DNA of 64,000 nucleotides, taken from contig NC_089495.1 in assembly GCF_036850765.1 (NCBI RefSeq), forward strand, positions 202,865,847-202,929,846, in the 5' to 3' direction. Position 1 is the stretch's first letter. The number at the start of each line of letters is the position of its first letter. A program made the position numbers and the translations under genes. Source of the stretch: Saccopteryx bilineata. Taxonomy: Eukaryota; Chordata; Mammalia; Chiroptera; Emballonuridae. This document shows, piece after piece, positions 46,962 through 57,665 of this stretch. Under the pieces are notes generated by a model. That model had not been told where the DNA came from. It ran no database searches and saw only the letters and a program-made list of their open reading frames with translations.

Positions 46962-49128
46962 TTGATGAAGAAGATGGCTAAAAGAAAAAAAGATGAGGAG
47001 TATTGTACTTTTAAGCAGGAATGGTCAGAGGAATTTGCCTTTGTGGAGGGAGCAGGTTCTGCAGTGTGTCTAATATGCAATGATAAAATTACATTGATAA
47101 AACGGTCAAATATAAAGCGGCACTTCGACACACACCATATTACATTTGCATCGAAATATCCAGCGGGGGACAGCAGAAAGAAGGCATGTCAAGAGCTACT
47201 GTGCAGAGTGCAAGCTAGTCAGCAGCAACTCCGTGTTTGGACCCAACAAGGTGACTGGAATTCGGCTAGCTTTGCTGATGCTTTAGCAATTGTGAGAAAC
47301 AGAAAGCCATTCACAGATGGGGAGTATGCCAAAACATTCATGCCTGATGTTGCCAGTGAACTTTTTGACGACTTTTCGGATAATGACAAGATAATCAAAC
47401 GAATAAAAGACATGCCTCTGTCGGCAAGAACTGTTCATGATTGTACCATCATGATGGCAAATCAAATTGAGGCAACACAAGTGAAGGACATAAATGCAGC
47501 ACCATTCTTTTCTCTCGCTTTGGATGAGTGAACAGACATAAGCCTTTTATCCCAGTTCAGCGTGATTGCAAGGTATGCTGTCGGTGACACACTACGTGAG
47601 GAAAGTCTTGCTGTTTTGCCTATGAGAGAGACAACAAGAGGGGAGGATTTATTCAAGTCTTTCACTGAGTTTGCTAAAGAAAATAATCTATCAATGGATA
47701 AACTTATTTTGGTGTGTATTGATGGTGCTCCGTGCATGGTGGGGAAAAACAGGATTCGTAGCGCTTCTTTGTGAACATGAAAAGAGACCCATCCTAAGTT
47801 TTCACTGCATCCTATATCAGAAGGTGTTATGTGCTCAGGTGTATGGCGAGCACCTTGGTGAAGTGATGTCACTGGTCATTTGGATGGTCAACTTTATTGT
47901 TGCCTGAGCTTTAAATGATCGCCAGTTTAAAACGCTGCTGGATAAAGTTGGGAATAATTATCCTGGTCTGCTTCTGCACAGCAGTGTGCATTGGTTTTCA
48001 AGAGGGAAGGTTCTCAGCTGTTTTGCGGCTTGTCTGAGCAGAATCTGGACTTTTCTTGAAATGAAAAACGTCGAGCACCCTGAGTTAGCTAACACTGAGT
48101 GGCTCCTGAAATTCTACTATCTCGTGGACATGACTGAACATCTGAACCAGCTCAATGTGAAAATGCAAGGCTTTGGAAATACAGTCTTATCCCTTCAACA
48201 AGCAGTGTTTGCATTTGAAAACAAGCTGGAACTCTTCATCGCAGACATTGAAACAGGTTGTTTACTACACTTTGAAAAACTGGGAGAGTTTGCCTGACCT
48301 GTGGTGGCGTAGTGGATGGAGCGTCGACCTGGAAATGCTGAGGTTGCTGGTTCGGAGCCCTGGGCTTGCCTGGTCGGGGCGCATGTGGGAGTTGATGCTT
48401 CCTGCTCCTCCCTCCCTTCTCTCTCTGTCTCTCTCCTCTCTCTCTCTCCTTTCTAAAATGAATAAATAAATAAAAAAAAAAAAAAAAAGAAAAAGAAAAA
48501 CTGGGAGAGTTTAAAGATGCATACACAGCAAGTGACCCTGCTCAACATCTTGATCTCCAGCAGCTAGCGGGCTTCACATCTAATCTCCTGCAGTCATTCA
48601 AACTGCGCTTTGGAGAATTTCGTGAGTGCACTTGTCTTTTTAAGTTCATCACCCATCCACACGAGTGTACAGTGGACAGCGCCGACCTGAGTTATATCCC
48701 CACTGTCTCCGTCAGAGATTTTAAGCTACAAGCTGCTGACCTGAAGGCCTCAGACATGTGAGTGAATAAGTTCAAGTCACTGAATGAAGATTTGGAAAGA
48801 CTTGCATGACAGCAAGCAGAGTTGGCGAGCAAACAAGTAGGGAGAAATGAAAAAACTTCAACCCGCGGACCAGCTGATTGTCAAAACTTGGAACGCGCTT
48901 CCTGTCACATACCACACACTGCAGCGTGTGAGTATTGCTGTACTGACAATGTTTGGCTCTATGTATGCATGTGAGCAATCTTTCTCACATCTAAGGAACG
49001 TTAAGACCAACCTACAATCACGTTTAACAGATGGAAGTCTCAACGCCTGCATGAAGCTTAACCTCACCACGTATCAACCAGACTACAAAGCCATCAGCAA
49101 AACCATGCAGCACCAGAAGTCGCATTAA
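46962..49128 (+). pseudogene. hAT transposase pseudogene (BED finger plus RNase H-like plus hAT dimerisation region)
   Basis: A transposase would bind the element's ends and excise and insert it. The first 189 codons from ATG 46962 include a BED-type zinc finger (VCLICND...IKRHFDTHH, about residues 38-62) and end at ALDE, where an in-frame TGA (47529) interrupts the conserved acidic LDE.TD motif. The same frame continues with a DGAPCMVGK motif. Near 47740-47760 the frame shifts by +1 and runs to a TGA at 47905. Beyond it comes VHWFSRGKVL, a conserved hAT stretch. A SINE interrupts the gene at 48292. After that come further stops (about 48758 and 48806) and another shift before the C-terminal hAT dimerisation region (CEQSFSHLRNVK, 48960 on). 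Overall it resembles the Charlie-like transposases related to the 3' part of GTF2IRD2. It cannot encode a full protein. Confidence 0.9.
48292..48494 (+). mobile_element. Group B SINE inside the hAT transposase pseudogene
   Basis: The 18 bp GAAAAACTGGGAGAGTTT is perfect on both sides (48274 and 48495). The transposase reading resumes after the second copy. Confidence 0.96.
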
Positions 49129-50343
49129 TGGTAAGAAGTACTTTATTCATCATTGGTTAGCAACAGCATAACAACGTTATTAAAAAGAATTCAGAGAGCT
49201 ATTGTACTTTAAAAGTGTTGGTCTTACATAAAACGCACACATTTACTTGTATTTAGCGTTAAACGTATTGTATGGCTCTTACGGAATTACATTTTAAAAT
49301 ATGTGGTGTTCTTGGCTCTCTCAGCCAAAAAGGTTCCCGACCCCTGCTCTAGAAGGTGTTTCTCTACTATTTTTCAAATTCTGTTTTTGCTGTCCCCTCA
49401 TTTCGAACGTCTGTTAGATATTGGACTTTCTTGATTGATTTAATTTGCATATTTTAGTTTCAGTTGATCGTTCTATCTTTTTTACTTTCTCTTTTTCTAG
49501 GTTGTTTCTTTGTTTTTTAAACTCTTTTATTGAATTTTTATTTTCCTATTATACGACTGAGCCCAGGGGTGGAGACTTCTATCCTGTCCATAAAGGAAGG
49601 GCAAAGGGCCTGGACATGGGGGTGGATGGCGCATCGGAGTCCACAATACAATCTACCACATGCGTCAATAAACACCTGGTCTATCTATTTTAATAGCTAC
49701 ATACTACTCTATTGAATAGATGAATGTTTAGAAATTCTTTAACCAACTTCTACTAATTAAATATTTAGCTCATTTTCAGTTTTCAGCTATTTAAATAATA
49801 CTACAAATTAATTCCTAATGTACAGTAATTTTCACATCCATGTTCCATCATTTTCTTACAGTAGTCCTAGAAATAACATTATTGTGTCACTGGGTATGTA
49901 CCTTCTTTAGGATTTCTGAAATGTGTTGTTAAAGTACCTTCAAGAATTTTACCAATTTATACTCCCATATGAAGTGTATGAGAGTCTTCATTTTTATACA
50001 TTGTTGCTAAATAGTTTGCACACTCAGGAAGTAAAGGATATAGAACCTTTTACTTAGTGTACTTACTTTTTCTAGGGTGGCATATGGAAATGACTTAGGT
50101 CTTCACAGGATACTTTTTCCTGGAGTGGTTGTGGGTAGGCTTCTGTAAGTTGCTTAGTTTTAACTTACCAGGTTACTTAAAATGACTGGATAGTCCATAA
50201 CCTGCATTGTCTTGTTATGAAGATTGTGATCACTTTGTCAGAAACAACTCTGCAATAGTGAAGATTCTTTACTGTTTGAATATTCAGTGCCCAGGCAGAC
50301 TCATTTATCAAAATTCCTGGTGTCCATTAAAATAAGAATTATA

Positions 50344-50738
50344 GGCTCTGGTCACGTAGCTCAGTTAGTTAGAGCATCGTCCCAATATGCCACGGTTGCA
50401 GGTTCGATCCCTGTCAGGGCACATAAAAGAATCACCCAGTGAGTGCATAAATAAGTGGAAGAACAATTTTGTGTTTTTCTCTCTCCTTTCCTCTCTCTCT
50501 AAAATAAAATAAAGCCTGACCTATGGTGGCGCAGTGGATAAAGCGTCGACCTGGAAATGCTGAGGTCGCCGGTTCGAAACCCTGGGCTTGCCTGGTCAAG
50601 GCACATATGGGAGTTGATGCTTTCTGCTCCTCCCCTTCTCTCTCTCTCTCTCTCTCTCTCCCCCTTCTCTATAATGAATAAATAAAATCTTTTAAAAAAA
50701 TAAAAATAAAATAAAATCACAATAAAATAAATTTTAAA
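50344..50738 (+). mobile_element. Group D SINE with a B copy in its tail
   Basis: AATAAGAATTAT and AATAAGGATTAT flank the pair. Confidence 0.82.
50514..50700 (+). mobile_element. Group B SINE nested in a D tail
   Basis: Near-consensus head and A-rich flanks from the host tail. Confidence 0.9.
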
Positions 50739-51539
50739 AATAAGGATTATCTGCTGCAGCCAGGCAGAAGAGACCGAGCTCTGGCCTTTGGAAATGTTAC
50801 CGTTAAAGTAGTCGAGCACAGATAGAAACACTGAAGACATGCCCTCTGAAGGTGCATTTAATAGGAGTCTCACATAACTTAGATTTTATGTCATTATGCC
50901 ATTTTAAAACCATTTTTTCTATGACCTTGTAAGTCAATGAGGGGTTTTGTTTTGGGGGAGGGAGGAAACATGTAAACTCCGTCCGCACCCCTGACACCAC
51001 CCTGGAGCACTCTGTCCCCTCGTGCTTGGTCACAAGGCCTTGTTTGCTCTGTCTTCTTGACTCCTGTTGCTCTCCCTGGGCTTCCTTTGTGGCAGCTCAG
51101 GGTTGCCTGGGACACACTGGGAGACACAGGCCAGGACAAGTCCCAGGACATTATATTGCGATGGCCTTGCTGGGGTGTTGGCCAGGAACCTGGTCTGTGG
51201 GCAGGGCTGGTGTTAGTTTAGGGGAGCAGCTTGGGTTTCACATCTGCCTCCCAGTGAGCTAGTGAAAATACTCCGTCCCTGTGAAGCCGTCTTCGTTAGG
51301 CATTAAAAAGGAAGACAGACGGCTGTTCATAGGTACTCCTTCTGTCACTGTTGGTATTTGTCAACAATGACACGTTCCAGACTAGAAATTTCTGAGGTTT
51401 GCCATCTCAGGACTCTTCCAACTCTCCTTATTCCACTAAAAGAGACCCATGTGACAGGACTTGCTTCCCAAGGAAAAAGAAGGATCAGTAGTGTCAGAGG
51501 CAGTCCCGTGTGACGAGGAGCTCAGGTTGCTCTGATGTC

Positions 51540-51800
51540 AGATCAGGTCGCCAATCCCAGCTCCGCCATTTCCTGCCCGTGTCACCTTGAGCCAGCCGCT
51601 TAACTCTTCGGCTTCCCATTCCCTCACCTATCACGTGGGGGCAGAAACAGCCCCTGCTGCATGGAGCTGGTGTAAGGGAGGATGAGAATGTAAATGCATG
51701 TAAATACATGTAGTGTAAATGTGTGTCCGACACTGAGCATGGTGTGGGGGCTTGTGCTCAGTGCTCAGTAAATGGTGGTGCTGGTTGTTACTTTTAATAA
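51540..51800 (+). repeat. MIR relic
   Basis: 'tgtcaccttgagccagccgc' through 'agtgctcagtaaatggtggt'. Confidence 0.7.
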
Positions 51801-51966
51801 TATCATCATTTTAAAAAAGAGCCCTCAGGTTTGGTGGTCTCCCCGAGCCTTCTGGGGAGCACTGGGAGGATGTTAATTGAGAGATTGACTTCCTGGAAGG
51901 ACAATGGCCGAGTGATGGTCCTGAGGCCTGAGGGTATCACTGTTTCCATCTGCAGTTCTTCTAGGG

Positions 51967-52813
51967 CAGCGATTCTCAACCTTTTCCATTTCATGGCACA
52001 CATTAACTAATTACTAAAATCTTGTGGCACACCAAAAATGTATTTTTTGCCAATCTGAAAAAAAAGTAATTTTAATTGATTTACAAAATAATAATTATAA
52101 TATTACCTATCCTTTTTTGCTCCAAAGTGACTTCTTAGAAAATCAGGTGTCTATTCTTGCATATAAATATTTCTGGCCTGACCAGGCAGTGATGCAGTGG
52201 ATCGAGCATTGGACTGGGACGCTGAGGACCCAGGTTTGAAAGCCTGAGGTTGCCATCTTGAGCCACGGGGTCATGGGCTTGAGCATGGGGTCGTAGACAT
52301 GACCCCATGGTTGCTGGCTTGAGCCCAGAGGTTACTGGCTTGAAGCTGTGGTCACTGGCATGTGCCCAAGGTCGCTGACTTGAGCAAGGGGTCATAGGTT
52401 CAGCTGAAGCCCTTCCCTCCCCTGGTCAAGACAATCATATGAGAAAACAATCAATGAACAACTAAAGTACCACAACAAGTTAATGCTTCTCATCTCTCTC
52501 CCTTCCTGTCTGTTCCTGCCTGTTCCTTTCTCTTTCTCTTTCTAAAAAAAGAAAATAGTACTTCTGGTACCAAGAATGAGCCAATCAGACACAACCTTAT
52601 TATGCAATGTGACTATTAAGGATGCAACTCTATTATATGAGCTGTATATTTATGGTTGAAATCAGGGCATTCACACCAGATGGCTATTGTTATGTTAGCT
52701 GTTGTCATTTTTTAATTTGACAATCTCAGGGAAAAGAGTAAAGCGCCCCTGACTAAATAATCAGGTATTGCATGTTTTAAAAACTCTCACGGCACAGTGG
52801 CTGAGAATCGCTG
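51967..52813. mobile_element. Non-autonomous hAT element interrupted by a group A SINE
   Basis: Ends are CAGCGATTCTCAACCTTTT and GGCTGAGAATCGCTG. The flanks TTCTAGGG and CTCTACGG share six of eight bases. About 480 bp of element sequence surrounds a long-form group A SINE at 52176-52550. Confidence 0.78.
52176..52550 (+). mobile_element. Group A SINE, long form, inside a hAT element
   Basis: The central 'ggttgctggcttgagcccag' units match the long form seen at 9969. AAATATTTCTGG/AAATAGTACTTCTGG flank it. Confidence 0.85.
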
Positions 52814-53129
52814 CTCTACGGTAAAGCTTTCACCGGTAGAGAGGCACAGAGAAGCCAAGGACCTGAGGACAAAGCCGCCTGGGGTAGAGTTCTGTCACGT
52901 TAACCCAGCTTCAAAACCTTCTAGGTCTAGCTGCCAGCTCTTCAGCCTCAGGCAGATCACACGGCCTTGTGAGCTTCGGTTTGATCGCAGAGATATCCTC
53001 CTCCTGGATTAGTGGAGGAATAAATGAGAATGTAAAATGCTTCAGAACCTGCTCAACAGCTAGTCACCCTGCTTCCTGTGTTTGTTATGGTACAGCAGGA
53101 TTGAGGTCCAGACGTAGCGTAGTGAGGCA

Positions 53130-53350
53130 GCGTGAGAATGTGGGGTCTGCAGTGACACTGGGTTTGATCCCTGTTACCATTATTCACTAGTTTTGTGACC
53201 CTGGGCAAATAAGCTCTCTGTTCTTTAGTTTCCTTATTTTTGTAAAATGATGATAGTAATAGTATCCACTTCATGAAGTTATTGGAAGGACTAAATAAAT
53301 ATAAAGTGCTTACAGTTTTGGCTGGAACAGATTATATACTGAATAAATTA
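53130..53350 (+). repeat. MIR relic
   Basis: 'gttttgtgaccctgggcaaa', 'agtttccttatttttgtaaa' and 'gaaggactaaataaatataa'. Confidence 0.72.
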
Positions 53351-53383
53351 TCATCACTGATTACTCTCAGAGAGCCCGCCCTG

Positions 53384-53701
53384 GTAAAAAAAATTTTTTT
53401 ATTTATTTATTCAATATTTATTTATTTTTAGAGAGGGAAAGAAAGAGGAGAGAGGGAGGGAGAGTGAGAAGCATCATCTCATAGCTGCTTCACTTTAGTT
53501 GTGAATTGATTGCTTCTCATGGATCGGACCTTGGGCTCAAGCCAGCGACCCCTTGCTCAAGCCAGCAACCTTTGGACTCAAGCTGGACACCTTTGGGATT
53601 GTGTCGATGATCCTGTGCTCAAGCCAGCGACCTTGGTGTTTGGAACCAGAGACCTCAGCATTCTGGGTAGTGCTCTATCTCCTAGGCCACCACCAGTCAG
53701 A
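53384..53701 (-). mobile_element. Old group A-type SINE
   Basis: GAGCCCGCCCTG and GAGCCTGCCCTG flank it. Diverged long-form body. Confidence 0.78.
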
Positions 53702-54313
53702 CAGAGCCTGCCCTGTTCAAAAAACACGCTTGGCAAGGAGTGTTGGACATTGGACCAGGCCCCAGCATCCCCTCCCCCTCTCTAGCAATATTGCTTGTTG
53801 CTCAGGCCCTGTTGCAACTTCCTCCTCTGAGTGTCCTGTGGGACTTTTACCCTTTTGACCACATTCCAGTCTGTCCCACTGCCTGTCCTGGTACAGGTCA
53901 CTGTCTGTGACCCAGTTGCTGCACACTCCTCTCGAAGTTCATATTCTGAGCCAGCTCCCAGCGCTCCACCTCGCCTACATTCCTGCTTTCTCCTGCAGCT
54001 GTGCCCCCCACCCAGGCCCGGATCACTTCAAGCTGCGGTCCCTGGAAGCAAAGCATTGCCCCAGGTCTTGCTGAGGCTTGTTTGGGCCGCTACCGTGACA
54101 CAAATAGGGAGTTGGAAAACATTTTCAAAGCTAGATTAGGTAGATAGTGAAATTCTCTGATAGTATAGCCTATATCCATGTACATTTGACTGATTTAATA
54201 ATCCTATGATAAGGCCAAAGACTAGGGTTTGTACAGAAAACTGAATGGTTAGGGTATCTGGGATGTACTAGAAGATAAAAAATTATATTTTGTGCCCCTT
54301 GGCACAGTTCAAG

Positions 54314-54379
54314 CTTGAAGTTTTGAACCGGCCTCAGCATTCCAGGTCGACGCTTATCTACTGTGCCACCACAGGTCAG
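54314..54379 (-). mobile_element. Group B SINE head fragment
   Basis: Only the tRNA-like head ('caggtcgacgcttatctact', ending 'ccaccacaggtcagga') remains. Confidence 0.75.
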
Positions 54380-54640
54380 GATGTTTATGCATATTTTTAA
54401 AGAAATAATAGTATACATCTCTTTTATAACAACTTTTACTTAACAGGATTATAAACATTTTTCCATGTCATTGCAAATTTTTTATAACATTATGTTTAAT
54501 GATTCATCATGTAGTGGCCCATTTTATGTAAGGAATGAGGGTATTATTAATAAAATTAATATAATTTAACTTGAAAAAGAAAATAAATACATGTACTGAA
54601 GATAGTACATAGGAAGGGTGTTACAAAAATAGTGATGGGG

Positions 54641-55053
54641 CACGCTCTCCTTGGCGCACACCCACGTCCCTCCTTTGCTTGGGCGTTTACTTTTGCTCTC
54701 TCCTAAACTCTAAGGGTCCCCACAAGACTGCAACCAGGGGAGCATAGAGCAGTGACAGCTCGTCCCTGGGCTAGCCCCTTGAACTTGTCTCTAAGGCCCC
54801 CTTTACTCTGACTTTTCAGTGAGCTAACAGCAGCCCTGCCTTGGTCTACTTCTGTCACTGGGAGTTTTATTTCTCAGTGAGTCCACACAGCCCAGCATGG
54901 CTCACTGCTTTCCTACAAAGGTTCTAGAGAGCCCAAGCTGCCTCAATGAGGCCCTCTTCTATTGCTTCTACCCTAAACCCATTTTTTGTTTTGCTGTGCA
55001 CATCTTTAATAAACACATGTGCTCTCAAAATAAAATATGACAAATAATAAAGT
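54641..55053 (+). mobile_element. Retrocopy of an unrecognised polyadenylated transcript
   Basis: The segment is flanked by the 15 bp direct repeat AAAAATAGTGATGGG (54625-54639 and 55054-55068), typical of L1-driven retroposition. It ends in AATAAAC, then ATAAAAT and AATAATAAAG, like a transcript 3' end with a decayed tail. It has no similarity that I can see to the SINEs around it, and no long open frame. Confidence 0.65.
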
Positions 55054-55118
55054 AAAAATAGTGATGGGATGTTAGAACATCTAAAGGGATAGGTTTCACA
55101 GCTCTGAATAGCATAAGC

Positions 55119-55794
55119 CAGGGGTCTCTAAACTACGGCCCGCATGCAGCCCCCTGAGGCCATTTATTGGGCCCCTGCGGTACCTCTTTCATTGGTGGTC
55201 AGTGAGAGGAGCACATTGACCATCTCATTAGCCAAAAGCAGGCCCATAGTTCCCATTGAAATACTGGTCAGTTTGTCGATTTAAATTTACTTGTTCTTTA
55301 TTTTAAATATTGTTATTGTTCCCATTTTGTTTTTTTTTACTTTAAAATAAGATATGTGCAGTGTGCATAGGGATTTGTTCATAGTTTGTTTTTTTTACAG
55401 AGGCAGAGATAGACAGGGACAGACAGACAGGAATGGAGAGAGATGAGAAGCATCAATCATTAGTTTTTCGTTGCGCGTTGCGACTTCTTAGTTGTTCATT
55501 GATTGCTTTCTCATATGTGCCTTGACCGCGGGCCTTCAGCAGACCGAGTAACCCCTTGCTGGAGCCAGCAACCTTGGGTCCAAGCTGGTGAGCTTTTTGC
55601 TCAAGCCAGATGAGCCCGCGCTCAAGCTGGTGACCTCGGGTCTCGAACCTGGGTCCTTCCGCATCCCAGTCCGACGCTCTATCCACTGTGCCACCACCTG
55701 GTCAGGCTGTTCATAGTTTTTTTTATAGTCTGGCTCTCCAACAGTCTGAGGGACAGTGAACTGGTCCCTTGTGTAAAAAGTTTGGGGACCCCTG
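55119..55794. mobile_element. Non-autonomous hAT element with perfect target duplication, interrupted by a SINE
   Basis: Ends are CAGGGGTCTCTAAACTACGG and GTTTGGGGACCCCTG. The 8 bp GCATAAGC is identical on both sides (55111-55118 and 55795-55802). An antisense group A SINE (55391-55708) sits inside with its own GTTCATAGTTT duplication. Confidence 0.87.
55391..55708 (-). mobile_element. Group A SINE inside a hAT element
   Basis: GTTCATAGTTT on both sides. It has the same GCGCGTTGCGACTTC segment as the copy at 9601. Confidence 0.92.
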
Positions 55795-56172
55795 GCATAA
55801 GCAATCATTATAGGTTTAATCAACTGGTAACTTAAATAGGGCATGGATGTTAACTGACTTGATGCCTTCGTTCATCTTTGGGCTGAAGTTTTGTAAAATC
55901 TTTCTGGGTATGAAACTGTTACAAGAAATATTCCTGTGGTGTCTCAGGTTGCTTAAGATAAATTGTTTTGACTTCCTTGTTTTCCTTTCATTGGAATTCA
56001 AGCTAAGAGGCTCTCTGTATGAGTTTGTCTAGCACCTTGTGTATCAGGAGATGTTTGGGAAGTGAATATTTAAAAAGTTACAGAAAGTTTCTCATTTTGG
56101 GGGCCCTCTGGGTGTAATCCTGATTGATGAGGCTGGATTATTCTATATATATATATTTACTTATTTTTACAG

Positions 56173-56270
56173 GTAGTGCCTTCCTCAGTGCTATTTTTCT
56201 TGCCTTAGCAACATACCAGTCACTGTACCCACTCACCTTGTTTCTCCCGGGACTCCTTTACCTCCTCCAG
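56173..56270 (+). CDS. PIGU: PIGU exon 7 (residues 177-209); last exon in window
   Basis: The acceptor is atttttacag and the donor is CTCCAG|gtaagc. The exon completes Gly177 and begins [20 protein letters not shown], ending LLYLLQ, a membrane segment with the conserved TYQSLYP motif. It ends in phase 0. The remaining exons, covering about the last 225 residues and the 3' UTR, lie downstream of the window. An antisense group A SINE starts only about 45 bp after this donor. Confidence 0.97.
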
Positions 56271-56316
56271 GTAAGCACTTGCTGGTCAGAAGCTAGCATT
56301 CAAGTGACATTTATAT

Positions 56317-56631
56317 ATTTTTTTATTTTTTACAGAGACAGAGAGAGAGTCAGAGAGAGGGATAGACAGGGACAGACAGACAGGAACGGAGAGAGATGAG
56401 AAGCATCCATCATTAGTTTTTTGTTGCGACACCTTGGTTGTTCATTGATTGCTTTCTCATATGTGCCTTGACCATGGGCCTTCAGCAGACTGAGTAACGC
56501 CTTGCTTGAGCCAGCGACCTTTGCTCAAACCAGATGAGCCCACGCTCAAGCTGGCGACCTCGGGGTCTCGAACCTGGGTCCTCCACATCCCAGTCCGACG
56601 CTCTATCCACTGCGCCACCGCCTGGTCAGGC
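56317..56631 (-). mobile_element. Group A SINE beside PIGU exon 7
   Basis: TCAAGTGACATTTA at 56300 and 56632. Antisense to PIGU. Confidence 0.94.
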
Positions 56632-56917
56632 TCAAGTGACATTTAATACATGGCCTGGTCCCTGCTTGGGATAAAAAAGGACACGGCTCAACCAAAGCAA
56701 TGGGACTGGGTCCCCAGTTCACACTAAACTTGCTTCTACGTAAAAACACAAAGAAGCTTGACTAACTTTAAACCAAGTGGACCTAATGATTATTAAGCTC
56801 TGATAGTGCATATCATTACAAATGTATAAGTGCATTTCGTTTTATATACTGTGGTTGGGATCTACCAACTACCTTGCATTGTCCTTTTCTCACCTAATAT
56901 GCATAGACCCCTCTTTT

Positions 56918-57299
56918 CTTTCTTTTTTTTTTTTTCTGTATTTTTCTGAAGCTGGAAACGGGGAGGCAGTCAGACAGACTCCCGCATGCACCCGACCGGG
57001 ATCCACCCGGCACGCCCACCAGGGGACGATGCTCTGCCTATCCGGGGCGTCACTCTGTAGTGACCAGAGCCACTCTAGCGCCTGGGGCAGAGGCCAAGGA
57101 GCCATCCCCAGCGCCCGGGCCATCTTTTGCTCCAATGGAGCCTCAGCTGCGGAAGGGGAAGAGAGAGACAGAGAGGAAGGAGAGGGGGAGGGGTGGAGAA
57201 GCAGACAGGCGCTTCTCCTGTGTGCCCTGGCCGGGAATCGAACCCGGGACTTCCACACGCCAGGCTGACGCTCTACCACTGAGCCAACCGGCCAGGGCT
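56918..57299 (-). mobile_element. Group C SINE
   Basis: TAGACCCCTCT at 56904 and 57301. Confidence 0.93.
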
Positions 57300-57449
57300 G
57301 TAGACCCCTCTCTGAGCTCATTTCTTCAACTTTCCTGTATAACGACACTCCCTCTGTACAGTCCTTGTAGGAATTAATTGTAGTGAGTATAGGTTGTGCA
57401 ATGTTTGGACTGTAGTGGGTGATGAATAAGTATTAATTGAAAAAGGCAG

Positions 57450-57665
57450 GTTGCTGACATTTACTGAGAACTTGAGGCATCATCTCATTGCAATCTCATG
57501 AGAACTTTATGGGGTAGGTCATGTTATTAGCTATGTATTAATCTAATATTAGCCACGTTAGGCACATGAATTACAACCAAAATGTTGAGTGGTTTAGTCG
57601 CTTGCCTAAGGTCACATGGCCAGCAAGTGACAGTGTTGAGATGAGAACTCAGTCAGCCTGACGCA
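57450..57665 (-). repeat. MIR relic
   Basis: 'gacatttactgagaacttga' and 'cctaaggtcacatggccagc'. Confidence 0.65.

Larger units (their letters stand above)
46672..49346 (+). mobile_element. hAT (Charlie-like) DNA transposon, full length, inactive
   Basis: The left end is CAGAGGTTGGGAACCTGTGG and the right end is its imperfect inverse (AAAAGGTTCCCGACCCCTG). The flanks CTCCAGAA (46664-46671) and CTCTAGAA (47 to 54 of 49347-49354) are an 8 bp target duplication with one mismatch, the hAT signature. Inside is a decayed transposase gene in plus orientation. A group B SINE (48292-48494) landed in it later. The element sits in old L1-derived sequence, which resumes at about 49355. Confidence 0.9.
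45195..56172 (+). other. PIGU: PIGU intron 6
   Basis: At about 11 kb this is the longest complete intron here, with borders gtaaga and tttacag. It contains an L1 3' end, the 2.7 kb hAT transposon, two further SINE-interrupted hAT elements (51967-52813 and 55119-55794) and the unidentified retrocopy (54641-55053). About 50740-51530 and 53700-54310 show no named element. Confidence 0.9.

Noticed and set aside
46962..49128. Possible domesticated transposase gene
   Set aside because: Several stops, frame shifts and a SINE in the coding region, plus intact element ends, show a dead transposon and not a host gene.
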